DNA of 64,000 nt, taken from NCBI GenBank assembly GCA_959020715.1, contig CAUESV010000001.1, positions 124,001 to 188,000 on the forward strand, given 5' to 3'. The notes beneath the pieces were generated by a model. It did no database searches, was not told the origin of the DNA, and saw only the letters and a program-made list of their open reading frames with translations. Both the position numbers and the translations under genes were made by a program. The number at the start of each line of letters is the position of its first letter. The stretch's first letter is position 1. The stretch is from an uncultured Collinsella sp. GTDB taxonomy: Bacteria; Actinomycetota; Coriobacteriia; Coriobacteriales; Coriobacteriaceae. This document shows, piece by piece, positions 49,837 to 58,344 of this stretch.

Positions 49837-49980
49837 TCGATCGTGGATTTTCTCCCGTTTGGAATCGAGCGTGGATAATCTCCCGCTTTTGGCGTGCCAT
49901 CGAATCCAAAGTGGCAGATTATCCACGCTCATTCACTAGGCGGAAGATTTTCCACGCTCGTGTGTCCGACAATCCACGCT
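49837..49980. repeat. Cluster of GTGGATAATC repeats
   Basis: GAGCGTGGATAATCT (49867-49881) is exactly inverted at 49916-49930, flanked by degenerate copies (TCGTGGATTTTCTCCCG near 49850, GGAAGATTTTCCACGCTCG near 49955, ATCCACGCTCG near 49973). Related to the palindrome at 30133. No gene is supported. Confidence 0.7.
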
Positions 49981-50010
49981 CGATGACGATGACCAGCCTC
50001 GCCCCGGCCT

Positions 50011-50231
50011 ATGTCTCGACCTGTAACAGTAAGAGGGTTATTCCTCCCCTATCTGTTACAGATCGAGATGTTTCCCGCTCAACCCGTCTTAACGTCTCAA
50101 TCCGTAACAGCTAGAACGGTTTTCAGCCTCTTCGTGTTACAGATCGAGATGTTATCGGCCGTCCCTTGGCAATGTCTCGATCTGTAACTATAAGGAGGGT
50201 CTTCAGCCCACTCGTGTTACGGATCGAGACA
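50011..50231. repeat. Three TGTAACA hairpin repeats in tandem
   Basis: Hairpins at about 50012-50068, 50093-50150 and 50173-50231, with arms like GTCTCGATCTGTAAC and TGTTACAGATCGAGA and ~24-base variable loops, spaced about 80 bases centre to centre. Same family as 43382-43518. Confidence 0.82.
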
Positions 50232-50283
50232 AACCTGAAGCTTGGTTGGCGCCAAACACGCCGACTTATCGACAAAAAAGAAA

Positions 50284-50313
50284 CGGGCTCTGTCCCACAG
50301 GGGAACAGAGCCC
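50284..50313 (-). terminator. Rho-independent terminator of the lone tRNA-Thr
   Basis: Stem CGGGCTCTGT / ACAGAGCCCG; on the minus strand followed by TTTCTTTTTT. Confidence 0.9.
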
Positions 50314-50323
50314 GAAACTCTCA

Positions 50324-50398
50324 TGGAGCCAGTGACAGGAATCGAACCTGCAACCCACTGATTACAAATCAGTTGCGCTACCGTTGCGCCACACTGGC
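50324..50398 (-). tRNA. tRNA-Thr (TGT anticodon)
   Basis: GCCAGTG acceptor with CACTGGC, anticodon arm CTGATTTGTAATCAG, T loop TTCGATT, CCA encoded. Single-gene transcription unit. Confidence 0.94.
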
Positions 50399-50482
50399 AC
50401 ACTTGGCGCTTTCGCGCGAAGCCAGTTAAGAATAAAGGAATTACGGACGGGGCGCAACAAACCCTTTGACCGACCACATCTT

Positions 50483-50549
50483 AAAACTATTCGCCAGAAC
50501 GAATAGTTTTAATTACAATTGAATAGATAAAACTATTCGTTCTGGCGAA
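50483..50549 (+). promoter_or_regulatory. Multi-palindromic operator of the HTH-kinase gene
   Basis: AAAACTATTCG and its inverse CGAATAGTTTT form one palindrome (50483-50493, 50500-50510). A second AAAACTATTCG lies at 50529-50539. The 21-base stretch 50490-50510 is exactly inverted at 50529-50549. The second arm ends 11 bases before the ATG, so a bound regulator would cover the start. Confidence 0.7.
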
Positions 50550-50559
50550 GGGTTTCGCG

Positions 50560-51900
50560 ATGTTGACTACAAAGGAAGCAGCCGAACTGCTCGGCATCAC
50601 CCCGCGCAGGGTGCAGGAGCTCATAAAAAACGGAGCACTTGAGGCCCGGAAGGCTTCTGGCGTGTGGCTTATCGACAAAGACAGCATCGACACGCGACTC
50701 CGCTCCGTGACCAAAACGGGGGGACGCCCCCGCCGCGGCCATGGTAAGAGCGAGATTGCGTTCACCCTCATGAATCGCACGCACGAGGTCGCTCAGCTGG
50801 TCTACAGCACATCGCGAAAAGACTTCACCCACATCGGTGCCGACATCGATTACGCCCACGCCCCTATTGGAGTTTTTACTCCCAGCAAACCTGTATCGCT
50901 CGACTCCTTCCGCATCTGGTGGCGCGGCCGCGGTATCCCGCTCGCACGCATTGGGCTAGCCTCCCTGCTTGCAGAAGCCGCAGTCGATGTTCCCGATGAA
51001 CTCGTACAGCGAAATCTTGGCCTCTCCTTATCCGACCAGTATTGGATTAGGCCCCAAGACTCCGGTCTCGCGTGGGAAGATATCAATTTCTTCAATAATG
51101 CTTTTGACGACGTCTCGCTAACCATTGCACCCTTCGCCCCGGAGGGTAAGGCAGCTGCCGCAAAGCCCGACAACACCTCGGACGGCAATCTTCAAAAGTA
51201 CTGGACATGCGAGGGTGACCGTCGAATCCTCCACAAAGCAGGTGCACATCTAAACCAGGAACCTTATAACGAGCTGGTGGCGACCGCGCTCCACCGTCGC
51301 ATCCTAAACGCCTGCGATTATGTGCCTTACTCGCTCGAGGGCACGGGCACTTCCGCCCTGAGCATATGCGATGTCTTCTTAACTGACGAAGAAGAATATG
51401 TCCCTGCGTTCTATGTAAACCACCATGCAAATGCAGACGAGCGACTAACCGATTACGAACGGTATGTAGCAAACTGCGAGGAGCTTGGAGCGACAGATAT
51501 AAAAGACGCCCTTGACCGCATGATCGTATGCGATGACATCATTGCCAACTACGACCGTCATTGGCGCAACTTCGGCCTCGTGCGAAACGTCAACTCACTG
51601 GTCTGCAGACCAGCCCCCATCTTCGATTCGGGCTCATCACTCTGGTGCAACATATCACTAGAGGAGCTTAGGGCGGGAGAGCACAGTTTTACCAGTGCAC
51701 AATTTCATTCAAGTCCCGCCAAACAAATGTTGCTCGTCGAGGACATGGGCTGGTTTGACGGCGACAAACTCGAGGGCTTTGTCGACGAGGCGATCGAGAT
51801 TCTATCCAGAAATGATGCCCTAGCAGCGAGACTGCCTTATCTAAAAGAGGCGCTAACGTGGCGCCTCGAAAGAATGATCGACATCGCTGAATGGAGTTAG
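50560..51900 (+). CDS. Fusion of excisionase-type HTH with a HipA-like kinase
   Basis: 446 residues. Residues 1-50 are a MerR/excisionase-type HTH (LTTKEAAELLGITPRRVQEL, NGALEARKASGVWLIDKDSI). The C-terminal ~240 residues look like a HipA/CtkA-type kinase: RRILHKAG, NELVATALHRRIL, a catalytic loop DDIIANYDRHWRNFGLVRN and a metal-binding APIFDSGSSLWC. Toxin-like kinase and DNA-binding antitoxin-like part are in one chain, with no separate HipB nearby. The elaborate palindrome upstream suggests it represses itself. Kinase substrate unknown. Confidence 0.75.
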   Translation: MLTTKEAAELLGITPRRVQELIKNGALEARKASGVWLIDKDSIDTRLRSVTKTGGRPRRGHGKSEIAFTLMNRTHEVAQLVYSTSRKDFTHIGADIDYAHAPIGVFTPSKPVSLDSFRIWWRGRGIPLARIGLASLLAEAAVDVPDELVQRNLGLSLSDQYWIRPQDSGLAWEDINFFNNAFDDVSLTIAPFAPEGKAAAAKPDNTSDGNLQKYWTCEGDRRILHKAGAHLNQEPYNELVATALHRRILNACDYVPYSLEGTGTSALSICDVFLTDEEEYVPAFYVNHHANADERLTDYERYVANCEELGATDIKDALDRMIVCDDIIANYDRHWRNFGLVRNVNSLVCRPAPIFDSGSSLWCNISLEELRAGEHSFTSAQFHSSPAKQMLLVEDMGWFDGDKLEGFVDEAIEILSRNDALAARLPYLKEALTWRLERMIDIAEWS

Positions 51901-51927
51901 CGAGACAGTATCGCCCCGCCAACTCCC

Positions 51928-52605
51928 CTACCTCCCGCGCAGGGCCTTGAGTTTGGCCAGGGCATCGGGGCTCAGACGGCTGCCCAGGGTCATCTTGATC
52001 TGGGGCGCTTCCTCTGCCTCGTGAACGTCGTTATCGATCTGTTTGATCTCGTCCACCAGCATACGGCTCGAGATGCGCGTAACGCCCTTGCCCATGACGA
52101 CAGCCTGGATCGTGCCGTCGCTCGATACCACGGAGCACGCGCGGCCTTCCTCACGTGCCTCGATGCAGAGCTTCTGCACCACGGTATCGGCCGAAACACC
52201 CGTCGGCGAAAACTCAATGCGCACGCCGCGGGCCGGTAGGTTGGGGCGCTCGCTGGAGATATTGCCCGCGCCGTCAAATACGATCACGGCCTCGTAGCGG
52301 CCCTGGGCAAACGCGGCTACGTCATTAATGAGCGCCGTGCGCGCCATATCGTGAACGTCGCTGGAATACGGATCGTCAGAATGGTCGTACACGAGCTTTT
52401 CGTAGCGCGGCGTACAGTGGATCACATTGTAGCCGTCGACCACCAACAGCTCGGGTTTGTTGGAATGCACTGTCGAGACCGGGTCGGCGATGGCCTGCGC
52501 AAACGCATTGCCGCCCACGCCGTAGGTCGCGGCCGAGACAATCGGCTTGGCCGAGCCTTCGCCAAAGCGCTTGGCCTTGGACTTGGCACGGTTCTTTTTG
52601 GACAT
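51928..52605 (-). CDS. NYN-domain (YacP/Rae1-like) ribonuclease
   Basis: 225 residues. A basic N-terminal stretch (SKKNRAKSKAKRFGEG) precedes the NYN/PIN-like core: LLVVDGYNVIHCTPRYEKLV with catalytic Asp, DMARTALINDVAAFAQGRYEAVIVFDGAGN, VSADTVVQKLCIEARE, CSVVSSDGTIQ. Homologues cut mRNA in the ribosomal A site. It lies 3 bases behind rlmB, the conserved Gram-positive pairing cysS-rlmB-yacP. Confidence 0.87.
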   Translation of the reverse strand: MSKKNRAKSKAKRFGEGSAKPIVSAATYGVGGNAFAQAIADPVSTVHSNKPELLVVDGYNVIHCTPRYEKLVYDHSDDPYSSDVHDMARTALINDVAAFAQGRYEAVIVFDGAGNISSERPNLPARGVRIEFSPTGVSADTVVQKLCIEAREEGRACSVVSSDGTIQAVVMGKGVTRISSRMLVDEIKQIDNDVHEAEEAPQIKMTLGSRLSPDALAKLKALRGR

Positions 52606-52608
52606 GCG

Positions 52609-53523
52609 CTACTCCTCCCCCATGAGCTCGCCGGCGTTGCGGCGCAGCCACTCAAAGCACAGCGCCGTGGTCGCCTGGGCAACATTGAGGCTCTCAGTCA
52701 TGCCGCGCTGGGGAAGCTTGGTCAAAAAGTCGCATTTCTCGAGCACCAGGCGCGAGATGCCGTCGCCCTCGGAACCCATGACGAGTGCCACGCGGCCCTC
52801 GAAGGGAGCATCCCAGCAACTGCCTTCGGCGTGCTCGGAGGCACCGCCCACCCAAAAGCCAGCGGCCTTAAGATCGTCGAGTGCACGGGCGATGTTGGGC
52901 ACCTGCGCGATAGGCAGATGCATGACGGCGCCGGCTGAAGTCTTGTAGCTGCCCACGGTCACGCCGGCGGCACGCTTGTTGGCGATGATGACGCCGGCCG
53001 CGCCCACAACCTCGGCGGAGCGCACGATGGCGCCAAAGTTGCCGTCGTCAGTCACGTGGTCGAGCACCACGACAAGTGCCGGGCCCTCGCCTGCGCGGTC
53101 GAGAATATCGGCGACATCGGCATAGGGGAAGTTGCCAACCTCGAGCGCAATGCCCTGGTGGGCGCCATGGCTCGACAGTGCGTCGAGCTGCGCGCGCGGC
53201 ACATACTTAATGCGGACACCCGCGGCGTTGAGGTCGTCGACCAGGCGCGACAAGGCGGCGTCGCGCTCCCCGCCCTCGGCGATGAGCGCGCACTTGATGG
53301 GAAAACCAGTGCGTAGCGCCTCGGCGGCAGCACGACGACCTTCGATAAACTCGCCCTTGGGAGCCTGGACAGCGTCGCGGTTGCGATCGCGCTGCGGACG
53401 TGCGGCCTGGGTGCGATCGCGCTGGCCCTTGGGAGCGGCAGTGCGGTCATTGCGGCGAATCGGACGCGAGCCAGAAGCAGCCTGCTTGCCGCCACGAGGC
53501 GCACGCTTGCGATTGTCGGCCAT
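52609..53523 (-). CDS. rlmB: 23S rRNA (guanosine-2'-O-)-methyltransferase RlmB
   Basis: SpoU/TrmH-class SAM-dependent enzyme. 304 residues: a long basic extension (RKRAPRGGKQAASGSRPIRR), substrate domain FIEGRRAAAEALRTGFPIKCA, then the knotted domain VVLDHVTDDGNFGAIVRSAEVVGAAGVI (in parts), VALVMGSEGDGISRLVLEKCD and LPQRGMTESLNVAQATTALCFE. AAGGAGGTCGCTAT precedes the ATG. Downstream of cysS; 53524-53666 contains nothing notable. Confidence 0.93.
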   Translation of the reverse strand: MADNRKRAPRGGKQAASGSRPIRRNDRTAAPKGQRDRTQAARPQRDRNRDAVQAPKGEFIEGRRAAAEALRTGFPIKCALIAEGGERDAALSRLVDDLNAAGVRIKYVPRAQLDALSSHGAHQGIALEVGNFPYADVADILDRAGEGPALVVVLDHVTDDGNFGAIVRSAEVVGAAGVIIANKRAAGVTVGSYKTSAGAVMHLPIAQVPNIARALDDLKAAGFWVGGASEHAEGSCWDAPFEGRVALVMGSEGDGISRLVLEKCDFLTKLPQRGMTESLNVAQATTALCFEWLRRNAGELMGEE

Positions 53524-53666
53524 ATAGCGACCTCCTTAAATAGATAACGAACAAGAATCGACCGTCCGAGCCACGGCACCTTGCCTTTCAATCGTCGGGC
53601 ATGACCACCAGGTCTATGCCCTCCTCTTTCAAGGCAATCTGCCGCACCTCGAACGGTCGACAAATA

Positions 53667-55133
53667 CTAGAGAGTCTTAATACGAGTGCCGGCGGCGGTA
53701 TCCTCGATCGAGAGGCCCAGGTCCTTGAGCTGGTCGCGGATGGCATCTGCCAGATCCCAGTTCTTGGCGGCGCGGGCCTCGGCGCGGGCCTCGAGAATCT
53801 TGGCAGCGGCCTCGTCCACGTCGTCGCCCGTGTAGGCGACCAAGCCGGCGGCAACGCCTAGCAGACCCAGCGGCAGCTCGACCTTGGGCTCGGGGAGTTC
53901 AACGCCAAATGTATCGAGCAGCTCGACCAGCGTATCGGCGGCGGCCAGGGCAGCGGTCTTGTCGGCAGCGTCGCCCGCCTGCTCCAGGTACTGGTTGCAC
54001 TCGGTCACAAAGCCAAAGACGGCACCCATGGCGCCGGCGGTGTTAAAGTCGTCGTCCATGCACTCCTTAAAGGTGGCACGGGTCTCGGCGGCCTTGGCGG
54101 CAAACGCCTCGGATGCTGCCTCATCGGCATCGGCCGTCGCATGGTTCGCGGCCCAACGCAGGTTCTCGACCGTACCGGCGATACGCGTGAGCGAGTTTTC
54201 AGCACCCTCCAGGCGCTCCCAAGAAAAGTCGAGCGGCGAGCGATAGCTCGTCTGCAGCATCAGCAGGCGCAGGGCGGCGGCGGAGTGCTGCTCGAGGACC
54301 TCAGCCAGCGTAAAGAAGTTGCCAAGCGACTTGGACATCTTCTCGCCGTCGACCAGCAGCATGCCCGTGTGCATCCAGGTGTTGGAGAAGCCCTGGTGCC
54401 AGGCGCAGGTGGCCTGGGCGCACTCGTTCTCGTGATGCGGGAAGGCAAGGTCGGAGCCGCCGCCGTGGATGTCGATCGGAGTACCCAGGTAGCGATGCAC
54501 CATGGCGGCGCACTCGGTGTGCCAACCGGGACGGCCCTCGCCCCAGGGGCTCGGCCAGCTGGGCTCGCCGGGCTTGGCGGCCTTCCACAGGGCAAAGTCG
54601 AGCGGGTCGTTCTTGTCCTCGTTCTCCTCGATGCGCGCGCCCACCATAAGGTCGTCGATGTTGCGGCCCGAGACCTGGCCGTAGTTGGGATCGCTGCGCA
54701 CGGCAAAGTACACATCGCCGTTATCGGCTGCGTAAGCGTGGCCCTGCTCGATGAGCGTCTTGATCATGGCGATCATAGGGCCAATCTCCTTGGTGGCGCG
54801 GGGGCGCACATCGGGATCGAGCACGTTGGCGGCGCGCATGACGCCGATGAACTTGTCGGAGAACTCCGTCGCGACCTCGGCAGCCGTACGGCCCTGCTCG
54901 TTGGCGCGCTTGATGATCTTGTCATCGACATCGGTGAGGTTCTGGGCGAACGTGACCTCGTAGCCGCTCGCGATGAGCCAGCGACGAATCACGTCAAAGC
55001 TGATGAACGTGCGGGCGTTGCCGATGTGGATGTTGTCGTAGACCGTGGGGCCACACACATACATGCGGACCTTGCCGGACTCGATGGGCTGGAACTCTTC
55101 CTTTTTATGGGTAGCGCTGTTGTAGATACGCAT
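53667..55133 (-). CDS. cysS: Cysteinyl-tRNA synthetase
   Basis: Class I synthetase. 488 residues: zinc/Cys region VRMYVCGPTVYDNIHIGNARTF with the HIGH-type HIGN, GGSDLAFPHHENECAQ, and the KMSKSLGN motif in GEKMSKSLGNFFTL. It charges tRNA-Cys. It lies 3 bases behind ispF and ends the isoprenoid-disA gene group, preceding rlmB and the yacP-like gene. Confidence 0.97.
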   Translation of the reverse strand: MRIYNSATHKKEEFQPIESGKVRMYVCGPTVYDNIHIGNARTFISFDVIRRWLIASGYEVTFAQNLTDVDDKIIKRANEQGRTAAEVATEFSDKFIGVMRAANVLDPDVRPRATKEIGPMIAMIKTLIEQGHAYAADNGDVYFAVRSDPNYGQVSGRNIDDLMVGARIEENEDKNDPLDFALWKAAKPGEPSWPSPWGEGRPGWHTECAAMVHRYLGTPIDIHGGGSDLAFPHHENECAQATCAWHQGFSNTWMHTGMLLVDGEKMSKSLGNFFTLAEVLEQHSAAALRLLMLQTSYRSPLDFSWERLEGAENSLTRIAGTVENLRWAANHATADADEAASEAFAAKAAETRATFKECMDDDFNTAGAMGAVFGFVTECNQYLEQAGDAADKTAALAAADTLVELLDTFGVELPEPKVELPLGLLGVAAGLVAYTGDDVDEAAAKILEARAEARAAKNWDLADAIRDQLKDLGLSIEDTAAGTRIKTL

Positions 55134-55136
55134 TCG

Positions 55137-55631
55137 TTACTCCTTAACGGTTTTCTGTAGCAGGCAGACGGCCCAGGCGCCGATTCCCTCGCCCTGGCCT
55201 TCCCAACCGAGCTTTTCGGTCGTAGTGGCGGCGACGCCCACGTTTTCGACGTCAACGCCCAGGGCATGGGCAAGGTTGGCGCGCATGGCATCGCGGTGCG
55301 GGGTGATCTTAGGTTGCTGACAGGCAATGGTGCAATCGGCATCGACAAACTCGAAGCCCAGCTCGCGCGCATAGTCCATCACGCGAGCGAGCAGCACCAT
55401 CGAATCGGCACCCTCGTAGGCGGGATCGGTGTCGGGGAATAGCTTGCCGATGTCTCCCCCGCGGCAGGCTCCCAGAATGGCGTCGGCCAAGGCGTGCGCG
55501 AGCACATCGGCATCCGAGTGGCCCAGCAGGCCGCGCTCGTAGGGAATGTCGACACCGCCGATGATACATCGACGCCCCTCCACCAGACGGTGGACGTCGT
55601 AGCCATGGCCAATGCGCAGGTTACTGAACAT
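55137..55631 (-). CDS. ispF: 2-C-methyl-D-erythritol 2,4-cyclodiphosphate synthase
   Basis: MEP pathway enzyme making the cyclic diphosphate. 164 residues: RIGHGYDVHRLVEGR holds the zinc ligands Asp and His, GLLGHSDADVLAHALADAILGA the third His, and DCTIACQQPKITPHRDAMRANLA and ATTTEKLGWEGQGEGIGAWAV complete the family pattern (each read in parts). It overlaps ispD by 11 bases. Confidence 0.95.
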   Translation of the reverse strand: MFSNLRIGHGYDVHRLVEGRRCIIGGVDIPYERGLLGHSDADVLAHALADAILGACRGGDIGKLFPDTDPAYEGADSMVLLARVMDYARELGFEFVDADCTIACQQPKITPHRDAMRANLAHALGVDVENVGVAATTTEKLGWEGQGEGIGAWAVCLLQKTVKE

Positions 55632-56349
55632 GGGGAAGGTCCTCTCCCTCGGCCATGCGACCGAGCAGAATCGCGGTTACAGGACGCAGGTCCTCGGGCA
55701 CCGTCACCTTAAGGTTGTCACGCGGACTCTGGACGCAGCGGACGCGCCCACCCATGCGCTCGACCAGTGACGAATCGTCCGTGCCGATAAAGCCCTCGGC
55801 AATCGCCGCGGCATGGGCGCGCTTCATGGCGTCGACACTAAAGATCTGCGGCGTCTGCGCGGCCCAGTATAGCTCGCGCGGCGGCGTCTCGACGATGTTG
55901 TCGCCATCGACGATCTTGAGCGTGTCGATCGCGGGCTGACCGCACACGACACCGTCGAGCGAGCGATCGCCCACAAGCACGTCAATAGCGTGATCGATGG
56001 CCTCGGTCGTGATGAGCGGACGAGCGCCGTCGTGAATGGCGACATATTCGAAACCCGCCGGAACCGCGTGCACGCCGGCACGGGTGGAATCCTGGCGGGT
56101 ATCGCCGGCATCGGCAAAGCTGATGGGCGTGTCATAGTCAAACGGGTCGATGGCCAGGCGGCGCATCTCGGCACGGCGCTCGGCAGGGCAAACCACGACG
56201 ATGTGGCCGACCTTGTCGCTACGATCGAACGCGCGGATGGACCAGCTCATGAGCGGACGGCCCGCTACATTGACGAGTTGCTTGCCACCGGGGTTACCAA
56301 AGCGCTGGCCGCTGCCACCGGCAACGACCACGGCGCATACGGGCGCCAT
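55621..56349 (-). CDS. ispD: 2-C-methyl-D-erythritol 4-phosphate cytidylyltransferase
   Basis: MEP pathway enzyme attaching CMP to methylerythritol phosphate. 242 residues: VVVAGGSGQRFGNPGGKQLVNVAGRPLMSWSI (in parts) is the CTP-binding signature, YVAIHDGARPLITTEAIDHAI the metal and substrate loop, WAAQTPQIFSVDAMKRAH the third motif. Its ATG overlaps the disA stop by one base. Together with ispF it feeds isoprenoid synthesis. Confidence 0.95.
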   Translation of the reverse strand: MAPVCAVVVAGGSGQRFGNPGGKQLVNVAGRPLMSWSIRAFDRSDKVGHIVVVCPAERRAEMRRLAIDPFDYDTPISFADAGDTRQDSTRAGVHAVPAGFEYVAIHDGARPLITTEAIDHAIDVLVGDRSLDGVVCGQPAIDTLKIVDGDNIVETPPRELYWAAQTPQIFSVDAMKRAHAAAIAEGFIGTDDSSLVERMGGRVRCVQSPRDNLKVTVPEDLRPVTAILLGRMAEGEDLPHVQ

Positions 56350-57416
56350 TATGCGTTCCCCTGTTTGGTGCCCTTCATGCGGTACAGCGAGTCCGCAAGA
56401 ATGGCAGGGTTGTTAACGCCAAAGTCGCCCAGGCGCTCCGGATCCTCACTGATGTCGTCCATGAGCTCCTGCAGCGAGCCATACTCGTCGACGATCTTCT
56501 CGGCCACGCCGTCGCGCACGACAGACACGCGCGAAAGCGTACGCAGGCCCAGCGGTGTCATGACAGAGTCCTCGTCCAGGTCGTCGTAACCCAGAACCGC
56601 CGCCACATGCTGCGGGTCGGATAGGTCTTTGGGCGTCATACGGCTCAGGTTGGCGCGGATCTTCTCCGCGTTGGCCTCAGAGGAATCGCTTGCGTAGTCG
56701 CGGATCATCAAGTCGTATTCGGTATCCATGCTGGAGCCCGCGAGCTGCTCGAGCTGCATCTGCACGAGCTTGCCCTGATTACCCAGCTTGACGATGCAAT
56801 CCTTAAGCTCGGTCTTTGCCTGCTGCATGATCTCGAAACTCGAGAAAATACCGGTAATGTCGGCGAGCGTGACGTAGTCGTCGAGCTCGAGGGCCGTCAG
56901 GCGCAGCAGGGAGCGATCGAGCGACTGACGGGTGGTCTGAAGCGTGGCGACGAGCTGGTTGACCGAGCTCATGATGGTGGTGACGGGCTGAATCTCGTAG
57001 CTCTTGCCGTGAACGTACACGTTGACGACGGCACGACGGGCCGAGACCGAGATCACGATGGCATCGGTGAGCACCGACATGCGAGCGGCGGTGCGGTGAC
57101 GCATGCCCGTCTCACTCGTGGCGAGCGAGGGATCGGGATTGAGGTGGAAGTTGGCGCGCAGGATCTGGGTGAGGTCGCCATCGATAACGATAGCGCCGTC
57201 CATCTTGGAAAGCTCGAACAGGCGGTTCGAGGTAAACGAAATATTGAGCGGGAAGCCGTCGTTACCGGCAGCGAGCACGTTTTCGGTGTCGCCGACGCAG
57301 ATAAGGGCGCCCAGGTGACCGGCGATGATCATGTCGAGGGCGGTGCGGATCGGCTGACCAGGTGCCGTCAGGCGGATGGCCTGTTCCATACGCTTTTGCA
57401 GCTCGTTCTTATCCAA
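56349..57416 (-). CDS. disA: DNA integrity scanning diadenylate cyclase DisA
   Basis: Makes c-di-AMP from two ATP. 355 residues: catalytic DAC domain ~1-150 with KMDGAIVIDG and GMRHRTAARMS (the DGA and RHR motifs), a helical spine (~150-285), and a C-terminal HhH DNA-binding domain with LGLRTLSRVSVVRDGVAEKIVDEYGSLQELMD (in parts). TTG start at 57416 behind GGGAGCGATGCC. radA, the usual neighbour that inhibits DisA, is not next to it; instead disA leads ispD-ispF-cysS. Confidence 0.95.
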   Translation of the reverse strand: MDKNELQKRMEQAIRLTAPGQPIRTALDMIIAGHLGALICVGDTENVLAAGNDGFPLNISFTSNRLFELSKMDGAIVIDGDLTQILRANFHLNPDPSLATSETGMRHRTAARMSVLTDAIVISVSARRAVVNVYVHGKSYEIQPVTTIMSSVNQLVATLQTTRQSLDRSLLRLTALELDDYVTLADITGIFSSFEIMQQAKTELKDCIVKLGNQGKLVQMQLEQLAGSSMDTEYDLMIRDYASDSSEANAEKIRANLSRMTPKDLSDPQHVAAVLGYDDLDEDSVMTPLGLRTLSRVSVVRDGVAEKIVDEYGSLQELMDDISEDPERLGDFGVNNPAILADSLYRMKGTKQGNA

Positions 57417-57637
57417 GGCATCGCTCCCATCGTATACGCTCCATAAACGCTAAATAGTTTCTCACGGTTTGTCCCTGCGGCGCTTGCGAAATCCGATGCT
57501 TACAGAATGAGCGAACACAGCTTAGGTAGCTCATTTGGGACGGGGCTCCTTTGACTGCTCATGTGGTAGCATCGGGTCTCATATAAATGAGGGAGTAGTC
57601 GCGTAATCGGGCTCGCCCGCAGAGAGGGAGCCAGACT

Positions 57638-58216
57638 ATGGGACTCGCAGAGCTCGTGTTACTCGCCGTTGGCCTTTCGATGGACGCTTTTGCCGTATCT
57701 ATCTGCAAGGGCCTTGGCATGAAAAGGATCAACCTTAAGGTCGCCGTAGTGCTCGGCCTGTTCTTTGGCGGCTTTCAGGCCGGCATGCCCGTAATCGGAT
57801 GGGCGCTTGGCAGTCAATTTATGGGCATCATCGGCCCCATCGACCACTGGATCGCCTTTATCCTGCTCGCCTTCATTGGCGGCAAAATGCTGTGGGAGGC
57901 CTTTACCGAGGACGAGGATGAAGGCGACGGCAAGGATGCCGAAAAGATTGACCTGGCAGAATACCTGATTCTCGCCATTGCCACCTCAATCGACGCCCTA
58001 GCCGTGGGCATCTCATTTGCCGCGCTCTCGGTCGACATCGTGCCCGCTGTATCGCTTATCGGCATCACAACGTTTATCTTCTCCGTCGCCGGCGTAGCGA
58101 TCGGCCATACCTTTGGCGCGCGCTACGAAAAGCCTGCCACCATCGTGGGCGGCGTCGCGCTCATCCTCATAGGACTCAAGATTCTGCTTGAGCATCTGGG
58201 GATTTTGGCGCTGTAA
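57638..58216 (+). CDS. mntP: Manganese efflux pump (MntP family)
   Basis: 192 residues, six membrane segments in two homologous halves. LVLLAVGLSMDAFAVSICKGL and LILAIATSIDALAVGISFAAL carry the paired Asp residues typical of MntP. It exports Mn(II). AGAGGGAGCC precedes the ATG at 57638. The 222-base upstream region holds GAGGGAGTAG (57588-57597) and a CGGGC/GCCCG hairpin, slightly like a manganese riboswitch but too short before the start to be sure. Confidence 0.93.
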   Translation: MGLAELVLLAVGLSMDAFAVSICKGLGMKRINLKVAVVLGLFFGGFQAGMPVIGWALGSQFMGIIGPIDHWIAFILLAFIGGKMLWEAFTEDEDEGDGKDAEKIDLAEYLILAIATSIDALAVGISFAALSVDIVPAVSLIGITTFIFSVAGVAIGHTFGARYEKPATIVGGVALILIGLKILLEHLGILAL

Positions 58217-58262
58217 CGCCAAGTACAATCACTCAAAACTCAACGCCAGCACAAGGCCTCCT

Positions 58263-58331
58263 GCAGAGTTTTGCATAATGCCTTTTCGTGCAGACTTTTG
58301 CATGTCATACTGATATGCAAAAGTCTGCACG
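58263..58331 (+). promoter_or_regulatory. hipBA operator
   Basis: CGTGCAGACTTTTGCAT (58287-58303) is perfectly inverted at 58315-58331, with an 11-base spacer, and GCAGAGTTTTGCAT at 58263-58276 is a third, related half-site. The last arm lies just upstream of the AGGAG site of hipB. This fits cooperative autorepression by HipB. Confidence 0.75.
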
Positions 58332-58344
58332 TTAGGAGATCACC

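Noticed and set aside
49538..49909. A 123-codon frame on the minus strand upstream of tRNA-Tyr.
   Set aside because: It covers the strong tRNA-tuf promoter and GTGGATAATC repeats, lacks a ribosome-binding site, and has no family resemblance.
50011..50231. Regularly spaced TGTAACA repeats considered as a CRISPR array.
   Set aside because: The conserved parts are paired arms around a variable loop, so each unit is a hairpin rather than a repeat-spacer unit.
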